A stretch of DNA of 64,000 nucleotides, taken from contig NZ_CP139715.1 of assembly GCF_034377285.1 (NCBI RefSeq), forward strand, positions 372,001 through 436,000, read 5' to 3'. Made by a program: the position numbers and the translations under genes. Shown piece by piece: positions 25,037-33,091 of this stretch (positions are counted from its first letter, which is position 1; every line of letters starts with the position of its first letter). This stretch comes from Thalassobaculum sp. OXR-137. GTDB taxonomy: Bacteria; Pseudomonadota; Alphaproteobacteria; Thalassobaculales; Thalassobaculaceae. The notes beneath the pieces are model-generated. The model was not told the DNA's origin, ran no database searches, and was given only the letters and a program-made list of their open reading frames with translations.

Positions 25037-25684
25037 TCATACCGCGGCCAGGTCGATCGGCACGGCGCGCCACCCATCGGCCTGGTCGTTGCGAATGTAG
25101 AAGCGGGCGTAGCTCTTGGAGCCGATCACTCGGATGCTGTCCCGGATCGCCTCCTGGCCGCGTTTCCACCGAGCGTCGTCGAACTCCAGGCGCAGCAGTC
25201 GGAAGACGGCGTCGCGGCTCACCTGACCTTCCTTGTCGGCCTGGAAGGCCTGATCGACCAGCGTGCGCAGCTCGTCGCGGGCGTCCTCGGTCCAGTCGGA
25301 AATGCACTCGTCGAAGAGCGCACGCGCCACCTGCAGCTCCGGTCCGAAGCTGAGGCGGTCGGCGACCGCGATCTGCACCTTCATCAGACCGTCGAAGGTC
25401 ATGAAGGTGACGTTGCCGCGTCCCTTCGCGCCTCGTTTCGTGGCGCCGTACTCCTCCTCCGCGAGGCTCATGTAAGACCCGGTGTCGGCGAACACGTGGC
25501 CCTTGAAGCGCTGGATCTGGTTGTGCAGCTCGACCGCGTAGCCCAGGACCTTCCGGACCATCTGATCTTCGAGCTGCTGGACCGGGCGGATGCTCGCTTC
25601 GGTGACGAACCTCCCCTTGGCGTCCTCGACGTAGCCAGCCGGGATTTCGCGGCCGGAAACGGGCAGAGTGAGTTGATCGCTCAT
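25037..25684 (-). CDS. DUF3164 family phage protein
   Basis: The 215-residue protein fits DUF3164, a family commonly found downstream of MuB in Mu-like phages: REIPAGYVEDAKGRFVTE, the long helix LEDQMVRKVLGYAVELHNQI, and the block ADRLSFGPELQVARALFDEC. Function is unknown. A Shine-Dalgarno overlapping the previous short gene's stop (TGAGGAG) precedes ATG 25684. Confidence 0.9.
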   Translation of the reverse strand: MSDQLTLPVSGREIPAGYVEDAKGRFVTEASIRPVQQLEDQMVRKVLGYAVELHNQIQRFKGHVFADTGSYMSLAEEEYGATKRGAKGRGNVTFMTFDGLMKVQIAVADRLSFGPELQVARALFDECISDWTEDARDELRTLVDQAFQADKEGQVSRDAVFRLLRLEFDDARWKRGQEAIRDSIRVIGSKSYARFYIRNDQADGWRAVPIDLAAV

Positions 25685-25694
25685 ATCAGGCTCC

Positions 25695-25796
25695 TCAGAT
25701 CTGTGTGTCGGTGAAGCGGGAGCGATGGAGGCTGCCGAGCAGCCACCACCGCAGTTGTTGGCGGATCAGCCAGACCAGGCCGCGGCGCTTAGCCAT
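25695..25796 (-). CDS. Possible 33-residue early peptide
   Basis: A short frame, MAKRRGLVWLIRQQLRWWLL and 13 further residues, bridges the otherwise empty space between two early genes. It overlaps the upstream stop by 8 bp and ends with a TGA that also supplies the SD of DUF3164. Basic and Trp/Leu-rich, so it could be membrane-active. It may also only mediate coupling. Confidence 0.4.
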   Translation of the reverse strand: MAKRRGLVWLIRQQLRWWLLGSLHRSRFTDTQI

Positions 25797-26064
25797 GGTC
25801 GGCCTCCAGCGCGACCAGGTGCGGCTCGCCATCGGCGGTCTCGAATGTCATCGAGATCACGCCGCTGTCGGGGTTGGCATCCATGACGGCGGTCACCGAG
25901 GTTCCGTCGAAGAAGTCCAGACGGCAGACCTGCATGTGCCCGCTGGCGCGGATCTTCGAGACGACGGCGTCGATCCGAACCGCAGTCGTGCCTTTGCCTT
26001 CGACCCAGCTGATGCGCGCGCCCTCGCCCGGGTACAGCGGGGCGGTTTCCACCACGGCGCTCAT
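25789..26064 (-). CDS. Small hypothetical early protein
   Basis: A 91-residue protein starting MSAVVETAPLYPGEGARISW, with a beta-rich sequence (TSVTAVMDANPDSGVISMTF) that suggests a small barrel. ATG 26064 overlaps the stop of the upstream gene (ATGA). Family not recognised. Confidence 0.62.
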   Translation of the reverse strand: MSAVVETAPLYPGEGARISWVEGKGTTAVRIDAVVSKIRASGHMQVCRLDFFDGTSVTAVMDANPDSGVISMTFETADGEPHLVALEADHG

Positions 26065-26318
26065 AGACCGGCTCCCGATGTCGGCTGTTTGGCTCGCCCC
26101 CGGAAGGAGGCGAGATCGACGACGGGGTCGCTGGGGTCGGTCGACGCCACGACACGCTGGCGCCGCGGTACCGGCTTGGCTTCGAGGCGCCGCGCCATGC
26201 GGGCCGCGTCGTGCAGTTCGTCGATGCCCTGCATGAAGAGTTGGTGCGGGAAGACGCCGGTCTCCTGCATCACCGTGAACCAGCGCTCGATCACGCCTTC
26301 GATCTTTTCGGCAATCAT
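26061..26318 (-). CDS. Small hypothetical early protein
   Basis: An 85-residue protein, MIAEKIEGVIERWFTVMQET, helical in the first 45 residues and basic afterwards. It starts within the MuB stop (ATGA 26315-26318) and overlaps the next gene by 4 nt. It is probably an accessory early protein of this phage group; no family recognised. Confidence 0.6.
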   Translation of the reverse strand: MIAEKIEGVIERWFTVMQETGVFPHQLFMQGIDELHDAARMARRLEAKPVPRRQRVVASTDPSDPVVDLASFRGRAKQPTSGAGL

Positions 26319-27277
26319 TGGCCACCTCCCAGGTTTGCCCAGGCGGCCTTCAGGTGCTGGAGCCCCATCAGCTCCACGCCGCCCGCGTGCATCACGGCGC
26401 GGCGGACCACCTTGTTGACCAGGCGCAATGCGCCGGGCTTTGCCGCCACCTCCTCGACGTAGGCGATGCATTCCGGGCTGGTCACACCCCATGCTTCGGC
26501 CTGTGCTCGAACGTCGCCGGCGGTCGGGCGCGGTATGTACCGGCGCCCGCCAACGCGGCTGTAGACCTGGGCGTGCTCGCCGGTCCTGCCGCCGCCCGTC
26601 ATTCGGCCGGCGACCGTCTCGTTGCCCAGAAACGCGATCCCGATGCCTGTGGCGTCATGGATGCTGCGGATTTCGTCGAAGCACTTGACGTTGAGGTGCT
26701 GCGCCTCATCCACGATCAGCAGGCCGCCTGTCTCGGCGGTTTTACGAAGGATCGCCCTATACAAGGGCCGGGCGCCGGTGAACGACATGTCCTTGATGCC
26801 CACCGCCTCGGCGATCTCCTGCAAGGCCGGCACGACGGACGAGCAGTGCGGGGCCATGGTGGCGAGCCACACCGACCGGTTGTTGTCCCGGTAGTGTTTG
26901 GCGGACTCCGTTTTGCCGACTCCCGGCACGCCAGTGATCGTCACGATGTCGCCGTCGGCATGGGCGATTGCGAGCGTCACCACGATGTCGCGCGCCGTCG
27001 GCCCATTGAAGAACGGAGGCGATGAAGGGATCCGCAGGGCGGCTTCCTGGCGGCGACTACGGGCGGACAGCCACTGCTCTACCGCCCGGTCAAAGCCGTC
27101 GTTATCGCCCTTGTATTTGCCCTGTAGCCACTGGTTGAGGGCACCGCCGGATACGCCGATCTCCTTTGCGGCGGCGGCCTGCGACAGGCGCTCAGCCTCC
27201 ATGACGGACCGGGCGCGCTGGCGAAGGTCGCCGTCGTCGACGCTTTCCAGGGCTGTATGTGTGCTGATAAGGTTCAT
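26315..27277 (-). CDS. Transposition target-selection ATPase MuB
   Basis: The 320-residue AAA+ protein has an N-terminal HTH (about residues 29-56, RLSQAAAAKEIGVSGGALNQ), Walker A GVPGVGKT (116-123), Walker B LLIVDEAQ (186-193) and a C-terminal helical domain (SPECIAYVEEVAAKPGALRL). MuB binds target DNA, stimulates MuA and provides target immunity. It follows the transposase gene at 65 nt and has AGGAAG upstream of ATG 27277. All ATPase motifs are intact. Confidence 0.94.
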   Translation of the reverse strand: MNLISTHTALESVDDGDLRQRARSVMEAERLSQAAAAKEIGVSGGALNQWLQGKYKGDNDGFDRAVEQWLSARSRRQEAALRIPSSPPFFNGPTARDIVVTLAIAHADGDIVTITGVPGVGKTESAKHYRDNNRSVWLATMAPHCSSVVPALQEIAEAVGIKDMSFTGARPLYRAILRKTAETGGLLIVDEAQHLNVKCFDEIRSIHDATGIGIAFLGNETVAGRMTGGGRTGEHAQVYSRVGGRRYIPRPTAGDVRAQAEAWGVTSPECIAYVEEVAAKPGALRLVNKVVRRAVMHAGGVELMGLQHLKAAWANLGGGQ

Positions 27278-27342
27278 GTCTTCCTACCTCCACTGTTATC
27301 GACCGGTGGGCGTTCCCGCGCCCGCCGGTCACTCACGGCCCG

Positions 27343-29325
27343 TCACAGACGGGTGCGATCACGGATGGCCTTCATGGCCATCACGTTGTTCACGAACTCA
27401 TCGGGGAGTGCGTTGGGGTCGCTTTCGGGCAGCCGGGCCGGCTGCGGCTTCGTGGCGGCAGCACTGAACCGCTGCGGTTTGACGACCCTGGCTTCCGGTT
27501 TCACCGGGGCGTCGGGCGTCGGCAGCATCCGTGCCACGTCGCGCTCATTCAGGACGATCTGCGCGTCGGCCAGCTCACGGGTTGCGCGCAGCCGGGCCTT
27601 CCTGGCTCGGGCGTGCTTCTTCGCTTCCGACTCATCCATGAAGCCGCTGTCGGCGATGCAGCCGGCGGCGGTGATGTAGGTGCCGTCCAGGTCATAGACA
27701 TGGATGTGCTTGCCGAGTCGGTCCGGGTCGTAGCGGACCGCGACCTTGCGGCCGATATAGCGGGCCAGGGCAGGGTCGTAATAACGGTTGCCGTAGAGGT
27801 GCAGCACACCGTCCGGCTGGCGACAGGTAAGGCCGACCACCGACAGCAGCCAGAGGCGACGGATCGCTTCGTCCTCGGGGGCGACCTTGCGGATCAGGTC
27901 GCGCTCGTAGCTCTCGTTGAACACATCGTCGAAGGAGCGGCCCTGGGCGACCAGACTGTTGCGGTCGGTGCGGGCGTTGTAGCGGTTGATCTCGCGCTCG
28001 CAGACCCGCAGCAGGTCGATCATCCGCACGGCGCGCGCGCCGTAGTTTGCCGGCTTGTTCGTCGGACTGTTGCCGGTATAGGCGCCCTCGAACTCCGGGG
28101 CCTTGGAGATGTAGCGAGACAACTCACCGAAGGCGCGCTCGATCGGCTTGGACTGCCCGTGGCCCGGTTTGGTGAACCGCAGGTCGATACCGAGCGCCGG
28201 GAACAGCCCCAGGAAGTCGTCGTCGCGCGGCTTGTAGCGGTTGCGGTATTTGGCGCCGCCGGTATTGGCCTTGGCTGCGGCTGCCATCGTGTTGTCCGAG
28301 AAGACGGTGTCGGGGATGCCCCAATTCTCGATGACGTCGCCGAAGGCCAGGCGGAAGCCGGTGGCGTTCTCGGTGGTGTCGAGCCGCCAAGAAAGGATCT
28401 TGTTGCTCGACAGGTCCTGGAACCCCAACAGGAATGCGCGGCCGATCTCGCCGCCGGGCCACTCCACGAACAGGTCGATCTTGTGACCGTCGTAGTTGAG
28501 CGCCTCCAGGGCGCGCAGATCCGAGCGGTCCCGGCGCTGTGCTGGGTATTTCCGGTTGAACTCTTCCATACCTTCCCTCCTGAGTGTGATGACTTCGGGG
28601 TCGATCTCGCGCTTGAGCTTGCGGGACAGGGTCTTCGGAGTGCCTGGCAGCACCCAGCCGTGGTCGCGCGCGGCGTCCTGCAGGCGTTGCCAGCATTCGG
28701 CGACGCTCGGCTTGCTGAGGCGCAGGTAATCGGCGAGGAAGAAATCCCAGGCGTCGGGATGGATCTCGGAGGCCGGCTTGCCGCTCCGCGAGTAGCGGGG
28801 TGTGAGCCAGGCCAACCAGTCGGCGCGGTCTTTGCCCGCCACCGCCTCGAACCAGTTCCAGATGGCGCTGATGGCGACCTTGTTATCGACGGCGGCCTGG
28901 GCGACGGCGGCCGAGCGATTGGCGCCCCCGCGCTCCAGATCCAGCACCGCGGCCAGGATGGCGAGGTTGCGGCGCGCCCGGTCCTTCGACTTCGCGGTTG
29001 CGGCTTCGAAGTGCCTCCAGATCTCGGCGCGGCCGGGCTCGGCGCGCTGCGCATCCGCCTCGGCCGCCCGTTCGCGGACCTCGCGCGCCAGAAGGGCGAC
29101 CTGGGCGAGGGTCGGCAGAACGGTGTAGTGGTATTCGAAGCCGCCGCCGCGACCCTTACGGCGCCTCGCCAGGGGCTCTCCGGAAACAGTGCGGGCATCG
29201 GCCCAGCCCTCGGCTTTGGCGAGGCGATGTATGCCGGCATAGGGGTTCGAACCCTTCTGCTTGCGCGGAAGTCCGCGCAACTTCATCTCGGCCAGTTCGG
29301 CGGCGGTGAACCACTCGACGCGCAT
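27343..29325 (-). CDS. DDE transposase MuA
   Basis: The 660-residue protein aligns with phage Mu MuA in its main blocks: N-terminal winged-helix region (MRVEWFTAAELAEMKLRGLP), the catalytic core beginning NYDGHKIDLFVEWPGG, the region GIPDTVFSDNT, and QSKPIERAFGELSRYI. The catalytic triad is Asp279, Asp344 and Glu396. The following GAYTGNSPTNKPANYGARAV is closely MuA-like. The C-terminal tail should bind MuB and ClpX. ATG 29325 is chosen because GGAGGGG lies about 7 nt upstream; the in-frame extension further upstream is the antisense-like shadow of other genes. The start overlaps the previous stop (TGATG). Confidence 0.96.
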   Translation of the reverse strand: MRVEWFTAAELAEMKLRGLPRKQKGSNPYAGIHRLAKAEGWADARTVSGEPLARRRKGRGGGFEYHYTVLPTLAQVALLAREVRERAAEADAQRAEPGRAEIWRHFEAATAKSKDRARRNLAILAAVLDLERGGANRSAAVAQAAVDNKVAISAIWNWFEAVAGKDRADWLAWLTPRYSRSGKPASEIHPDAWDFFLADYLRLSKPSVAECWQRLQDAARDHGWVLPGTPKTLSRKLKREIDPEVITLRREGMEEFNRKYPAQRRDRSDLRALEALNYDGHKIDLFVEWPGGEIGRAFLLGFQDLSSNKILSWRLDTTENATGFRLAFGDVIENWGIPDTVFSDNTMAAAAKANTGGAKYRNRYKPRDDDFLGLFPALGIDLRFTKPGHGQSKPIERAFGELSRYISKAPEFEGAYTGNSPTNKPANYGARAVRMIDLLRVCEREINRYNARTDRNSLVAQGRSFDDVFNESYERDLIRKVAPEDEAIRRLWLLSVVGLTCRQPDGVLHLYGNRYYDPALARYIGRKVAVRYDPDRLGKHIHVYDLDGTYITAAGCIADSGFMDESEAKKHARARKARLRATRELADAQIVLNERDVARMLPTPDAPVKPEARVVKPQRFSAAATKPQPARLPESDPNALPDEFVNNVMAMKAIRDRTRL

Positions 29326-29798
29326 CAGCGGCCCCTCCATCTCGGACGGAGTTGCTTGCGCCGCTGTTCGCGCTCCTCGATCTCGTCGATCAGGATCATC
29401 TCCTCGATGGCCGGCAGATAGCGTTGGTCGACTACCGCGCCACCGAGCAGCCGCGCTCCGGTGTCGAGCAAATCGAGCCGCCCAAGCGCATGGGAGAGGG
29501 CGACGAGCCGGGCGAACGAAATGTTGTGATCGTCGCGGGCCTGGCTGGCGTAGGCGTTGAGCATGTGGGCCGATACGTCCTCGCCCAGGAACTCCGACAT
29601 GCGGCGCGCCACCTCGTCGCGCGGCATGTCGGAATCCCGGAGCGCGGCTGCCACGGACAGACTGATCCGCTCTGCAAGGCGCCACCCTTCCGGCTCGGCC
29701 GCGCGCGCCGGAGTCGGAACAACCGGCGACATGGGTTGTTTGGGCTGCCAGGAGAGCAGGTCCAGCGTCAGCGGATCGCGCCGGGCCTTCGCCATCAT
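29325..29798 (-). CDS. Conserved-looking hypothetical early protein
   Basis: A 157-residue protein upstream of the transposase. After a Pro-rich N-terminus it has helical segments RISLSVAAALRDSDMPRDEV and ARRMSEFLGEDVSAHMLNAY that look like an HTH-type DNA-binding domain, then an acidic C-terminal helix (LPAIEEMILIDEIEEREQ). ATG 29798 or 29795 both fit. It is 1-nt coupled to MuA and 4-nt coupled to the methyltransferase. A role in transposition or regulation is plausible but not shown. Confidence 0.7.
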   Translation of the reverse strand: MMAKARRDPLTLDLLSWQPKQPMSPVVPTPARAAEPEGWRLAERISLSVAAALRDSDMPRDEVARRMSEFLGEDVSAHMLNAYASQARDDHNISFARLVALSHALGRLDLLDTGARLLGGAVVDQRYLPAIEEMILIDEIEEREQRRKQLRPRWRGR

Positions 29799-30448
29799 CC
29801 GACCTCACCGAATTTGGCGACCTCGTCGCCGAGGGACTTCCAGCCCGGCCGCGTGTTGCGCGCGAACAGCTCCAGATAGGGGCCGCCGAACATCGTCTCG
29901 ATGCGCTCGTACTGGCTGGGCGGTTTCTGGCTATGGCCGCGGCGAGGAGAGCGGATCTCGTCCTGGGGCCACCAGTCGATGAAGTCCCGGACGCTGTGCG
30001 CGCCCTCGGGTATCTCGACGTCGCCGAAAAAGGCGGTCGGCTTGCGAAGCTGAGGGTTGCCGCGGGTGCAGAGCAGGCAGGGTTCCAGGTTCTTGCGGGT
30101 GCCGTAACCGGGGCCGAATGCATACTTGCCGGTCTCCGGATTGAACTTCCGCCACTCCCAGGCGAGGCCGGCATACTCGAAGCCCCAGGCCTCGATCACC
30201 CGCGTCCAGACCGGCATGTGCGGCCAGGTTGCCCACAGGAAGAGAACGGCGTCCTTGGCTGCCAGAAGGCTGACGTCGACGCTGCAGATCTCGCCGATCG
30301 GCATGGTGTCGTAGTGGCGGCTGGGGCTCTTGCCCTGGCCCTTTTCGCTGTGCGTGTCGAAGGGCCAGTTGGGATCGGCGAGGATGACCGGATAGCCGCC
30401 GGTTCGGCGGTGGCGGATAAGCTGATGGCGATCACGGAGGTCGATCAT
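29795..30448 (-). CDS. MT-A70-family adenine methyltransferase, DPNW variant
   Basis: The 217-residue protein has the MT-A70 arrangement: ILADPNWPFDTHSEKGQGKS, HYDTMPIGEI, DAVLFLWATWPHMP, GTRKNLEPCLLCTRG, HSQKPPSQYERIE and PYLELFARNTRPGW. The catalytic motif, normally DPPW, reads DPNW (residues 25-28). Such enzymes methylate N6 of adenine in DNA or RNA and are common in phages as protection against restriction. ATG 30448 follows GGAGG at 6 nt. Whether the Asn variant is active is not known. Confidence 0.9.
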   Translation of the reverse strand: MIDLRDRHQLIRHRRTGGYPVILADPNWPFDTHSEKGQGKSPSRHYDTMPIGEICSVDVSLLAAKDAVLFLWATWPHMPVWTRVIEAWGFEYAGLAWEWRKFNPETGKYAFGPGYGTRKNLEPCLLCTRGNPQLRKPTAFFGDVEIPEGAHSVRDFIDWWPQDEIRSPRRGHSQKPPSQYERIETMFGGPYLELFARNTRPGWKSLGDEVAKFGEVG

Positions 30449-30630
30449 GTGCGCGCCCTCCGCAGCCATTTAAGGAGCTGTTGCGGGGTCGTTGTGGCCT
30501 CGCCATCCAGGCGCTCGCAGCCGGGGATGACGTACTGCAGGCCCTGGTCGGTGAGGTCGACAGCGAACGGCGCCCCGTCGAGCCATTGCGAAGGGGCGGT
30601 CACCAGCTGACGAGGATCGCGGTCAGCCAT
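30445..30630 (-). CDS. Small hypothetical early protein
   Basis: A 61-residue protein (MADRDPRQLVTAPSQWLDGA), ending KWLRRART, with a G-rich run just before ATG 30630 that can serve as SD. It overlaps the methyltransferase start (4 nt), so it leads that translational unit. No family recognised. Confidence 0.55.
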   Translation of the reverse strand: MADRDPRQLVTAPSQWLDGAPFAVDLTDQGLQYVIPGCERLDGEATTTPQQLLKWLRRART

Positions 30631-30730
30631 ACCCCCCCCAGGAGCGGCGGCCGGGCTACGCATCACAACCGTGACGCGCGCCCGGCCGCGCTCTACCATC
30701 GGAGTTGCAACACAACCGATGGAGAGAACG

Positions 30731-30940
30731 ATGGCCACTGACGATGGATTGCTGATCTCGAACTTCTTGATGTCGACAGCCGCTATTCGCGTCCTTGTGC
30801 GGTCAGGCGTCCTGGACAAGGAAGCCTTGCTCGCGGAGATCGAGGTTCTCCGCTCACACCTCAGCGACGCCGAGGACCTCGGCGAGTCGGTCGATGCCGC
30901 TCTGGAGGGGATCCGCAACATGCCGGGACCTAGCGGCTGA
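30731..30940 (+). CDS. Small + strand gene inside the early operon (copy A)
   Basis: A 69-residue acidic protein (MATDDGLLISNFLMSTAAIR) with GGAGAG 4 nt before ATG 30731. Upstream, GTGACG and TACCAT at 17-bp spacing make a plausible sigma70 promoter reading rightwards. It converges with an 11-bp overlap on the gene at 30,930-31,265. It weakly resembles the other + strand gene at 32,246 (both DDxL starts, then LVRxGxL and a PGPxSG end). Orientation against the lytic operon suggests expression in lysogens. Function unknown. Confidence 0.62.
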   Translation: MATDDGLLISNFLMSTAAIRVLVRSGVLDKEALLAEIEVLRSHLSDAEDLGESVDAALEGIRNMPGPSG

Positions 30941-31265
30941 GGCCGTAGACAGAGCGCAAGAGAGCGGACGCCCGCTCTTCGGTGAGCCCGCCGCGATCCT
31001 CGAGCTTGACGGTTACGGTGAACGGCCCCTCTAGGCGGCCCCGGTTGAGCAGAACGGTCAGCAGGAGCTCGTCCCAGTCGCGACCACTCCACCCTTGGGC
31101 GTCCGCCCATGCCAGGAAGGTGTCTCTCCCGCTCGCGCCGTTGTAGATGGCGGGGTCGGCCGGCACGCTGCCGGGCCGGCGGTCGCCCAAGAAGAACGTC
31201 GAGAGAAGTTCGGCGCGCTTCTGTGCGGGTGTGGCGGAATTGGGATCGCGTGCGTTGTCGCTCAT
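30930..31265 (-). CDS. Hypothetical early protein
   Basis: A 111-residue protein starting MSDNARDPNSATPAQKRAEL at 31265, overlapping the ParB-like stop by 4 nt. The middle (DTFLAWADAQGWSGRDWDEL) and the C-terminus (LTEERASALLRSVYGL) look well folded. Not recognised; probably an early accessory protein coupled to the ParB-like gene. Confidence 0.65.
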   Translation of the reverse strand: MSDNARDPNSATPAQKRAELLSTFFLGDRRPGSVPADPAIYNGASGRDTFLAWADAQGWSGRDWDELLLTVLLNRGRLEGPFTVTVKLEDRGGLTEERASALLRSVYGLSR

Positions 31266-32161
31266 GCGTCTTCCTCCGGTTGGTCGCGCTCGGCCAGCCA
31301 CGCGACGAACTCGTCACGGATGAGCGCGAAGAACATGTTGCGGACCCGCTTGGGCGCCCGGCGCAGCCAGGTGGCAAGGCGGGTGACTTCGCGCTCGGCG
31401 GCGCGGCTGGATTTGTCGGCATCGGGCTGATTGTCGCGCTGGCCTCGGATGGCGGCGGCCGCATCCGCGACCTTGCGCGGGCCACCTTCGGTCAACATCA
31501 GATCGACCGCCTGCGCCTGCTCCTCGGCCGTCAGCCTGGAGAGCCGGAACAGCTCACCCTCCTGGCGGGCGATCGATGTACCGGCGATGCGGGCGCGGAC
31601 TGCTGGCGCCAGGCGGTCGTACATCTGAACGGCGCGCCAGACCGTGCGCTCGGCGCGGCCGGTCGACCGAGCGGTCGCGGCGGCGAAGGAGAGGACCGAC
31701 GACCAAACTGCAATTTTTGCAGTTTGGCCTTTTTCAATGGCTTGCAGGCCGGCCGCGCCCTGAACCGCTCCTGGATACAGCTTCTCGTAATACTCCTTGC
31801 GCAGGGCATAGGAGGCTGCCCGGTCCAGCGGGTTCAGATCGTGGCGCGCCAGGTTCTCGTCGATCTCGCGCAGCCGGGCCTCAGTATCGGTCGCGACCAC
31901 GATACGGGCCTCGATATCGAGGTACCCGAGGTCGCGCACCGCCTCGATGCGGTGCGCGCCGGACACCAGGATGTATCGATCGCGGAGCAACTTCTCGCTT
32001 CCGGGCGCCTTGCGGACCTCGATGGGCTGGCTCTGCCCGATGTCGCGGATGCTTTCGGCGATCGCGGCGACATGAGCGGGGTCGACCACCCGCAGCCGGT
32101 CGACGACGTCGATTTGGTCGAGCGGGATCCTGTGGATCTGTTCTGTGCCGGCCACCGTCAC
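31262..32161 (-). CDS. ParB/Srx-like N-terminal domain protein
   Basis: The 299-residue protein has a ParB N-terminal fold: IHRIPLDQIDVVDRLR, HVAAIAESIRDIGQSQPIEV, then YILVSGAHRIEAVRDLGY (the GAHR equivalent of the CTP-binding GEHR box, residues 68-71), followed by an HTH-like helical region with STGRAERTVWRAVQMYDRL. Such proteins occur as early genes in Mu-like phages of alphaproteobacteria and may act in DNA binding or regulation rather than partition, since the phage integrates. The start is GTG 32161 with a G-run upstream. Confidence 0.85.
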   Translation of the reverse strand: MTVAGTEQIHRIPLDQIDVVDRLRVVDPAHVAAIAESIRDIGQSQPIEVRKAPGSEKLLRDRYILVSGAHRIEAVRDLGYLDIEARIVVATDTEARLREIDENLARHDLNPLDRAASYALRKEYYEKLYPGAVQGAAGLQAIEKGQTAKIAVWSSVLSFAAATARSTGRAERTVWRAVQMYDRLAPAVRARIAGTSIARQEGELFRLSRLTAEEQAQAVDLMLTEGGPRKVADAAAAIRGQRDNQPDADKSSRAAEREVTRLATWLRRAPKRVRNMFFALIRDEFVAWLAERDQPEEDA

Positions 32162-32245
32162 GACACCCCCCCCGTTTTGACGCTGTCTAGCAAGACGGGA
32201 TCGTGGACTATCGACATACGACCAACGGATGCAGGAGATGAGGAC

Positions 32246-32545
32246 ATGGATATCAACGACGACCTGGCGCTAGAGGCGGCCACAACCTGGTGCATGGCCT
32301 TCGGGGTGTTGATGGCGGAGCTGGTGCGCGGCGGAGCACTAGCGCCGGAGGACGCGGAGCGGGTGCTGGAGCGCATGGCTGGATTCACCGACGCCCTCGA
32401 TCGCCAGGGCGACCTCGACCGTTCGCCGGCTCAGCAGAGCCTGGCGATGGATTTCCACCGGATGACGCTTGAGCGAGTCGGCGAGATCTTTCGAGATACG
32501 CTCGCCTTGCCGCCACATGATCCTGGGCCGCCTTCTGGTCGCTGA
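32246..32545 (+). CDS. Small + strand gene inside the early operon (copy B)
   Basis: A 99-residue protein, MDINDDLALEAATTWCMAFG, with AGGAGATG upstream of ATG 32246. The sequence LVRGGALAPEDAERVLERMA and the end PGPPSGR recall the + strand protein at 30,731, so the two may be diverged paralogues. It lies in the space between the ParB-like gene and Ner, on the strand used by the repressor. The opposite strand of its 3' half is also open (32,385-32,615), so one of the two may be non-coding. Confidence 0.6.
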   Translation: MDINDDLALEAATTWCMAFGVLMAELVRGGALAPEDAERVLERMAGFTDALDRQGDLDRSPAQQSLAMDFHRMTLERVGEIFRDTLALPPHDPGPPSGR

Positions 32546-32615
32546 AGCTGCTGGCGATCGAGGTCGGACGAGGGGCGGGGCTCAAGAACGCGACGAGCTT
32601 CTTGATGATGCTCAT
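32385..32615 (-). CDS. Possible small early protein downstream of Ner
   Basis: A 76-residue frame starting MSIIKKLVAFLSPAPRPTSI directly after the Ner stop (TGACATG). The first about 45 residues look protein-like; the remainder is Gly/Arg/Pro-rich and lies antisense to the + strand gene at 32,246-32,545. The true C-terminus may not be functional. Low confidence. Confidence 0.35.
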   Translation of the reverse strand: MSIIKKLVAFLSPAPRPTSIASSFSDQKAAQDHVAARRAYLERSRRLAQASSGGNPSPGSAEPANGRGRPGDRGRR

Positions 32616-32616
32616 G

Positions 32617-32922
32617 TCAGGCCACCTTCTGCTGGTGTTGCTGACGAAACTTCGGGCGATCCGTATAGTGCGAGCCGGGTTGAGGCTTCAGGCGCTCTCC
32701 CGTGCTCGGGTCGTAACGGCTGGGCCAGATCTCGCGCGGCGACATGCCGAGGCATTCCGCGATCGCCAACTCGCCTTTCGGATTGGGGCAGCGGGCGGTG
32801 ACTCGCGCGACTGACTTCGGCAGACCGTACATCCGGTCGACATCCGCGAAGGTCAGGCCCTTGCGGTTCAAGAGGAACCGGATCTCCATCGGATCCTTGT
32901 CCGCGGCACGGCGGTTCGCCAT
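32617..32922 (-). CDS. ner: Ner-like transcription regulator
   Basis: The 101-residue protein fits Ner/Nlp: DPMEIRFLLNRKGLTFADVD, the HTH YGLPKSVARVTARCPNPKGE and the closing AIAECLGMSPREIWPSRYDP. In Mu, Ner represses both the early promoter and the repressor promoter, turning early transcription down once replication starts. It is the first leftward gene opposite the repressor, as in Mu. AGGAGAAG precedes ATG 32922. Confidence 0.93.
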   Translation of the reverse strand: MANRRAADKDPMEIRFLLNRKGLTFADVDRMYGLPKSVARVTARCPNPKGELAIAECLGMSPREIWPSRYDPSTGERLKPQPGSHYTDRPKFRQQHQQKVA

Positions 32923-33091
32923 GGGCTTCTCCTGTCGTGTGGCCGGCCTGGCAGGGCCGGCTTTGTTCGGGACTTTGAGTGAACGTTTGTGAAGGCTCGT
33001 ATAATGATACGATACAAGCAAGTAGAAAAATACGATGACCGTAGTTTTCTACGAATTTGTTGGCTTCCGGGCCGGCAAGAAAGCGGCCGCT
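32923..33091. promoter_or_regulatory. Early/repressor operator-promoter region
   Basis: This space between ner and the repressor is much more AT-rich than its surroundings. A TATAAT (33,000-33,005) facing right sits inside the dyad CGTAT-AATG-ATACG (32,998-33,011). A second dyad, GTAGAAAA/TTTTCTAC (33,022-33,052), overlaps a possible early ATG of the repressor. A G/C dyad (GCCGGCC/GGCCGGC, about 32,942-32,962) lies in the ner leader. These fit repressor and Ner operators over face-to-face promoters; the leftward -10 could not be fixed. Confidence 0.75.

Noticed and set aside
29326-30174. In-frame N-terminal extension of the MuA transposase (943 codons in total)
   Set aside because: The extension overlaps two coupled genes, is Arg/Ser/Pro-rich, and lacks an SD, while GGAGGGG precedes ATG 29325 and MuA homology starts there.
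31109-32245. Long + strand frame leading into the small gene at 32,246
   Set aside because: Antisense to the ParB-like gene; a good SD is found only before ATG 32246.
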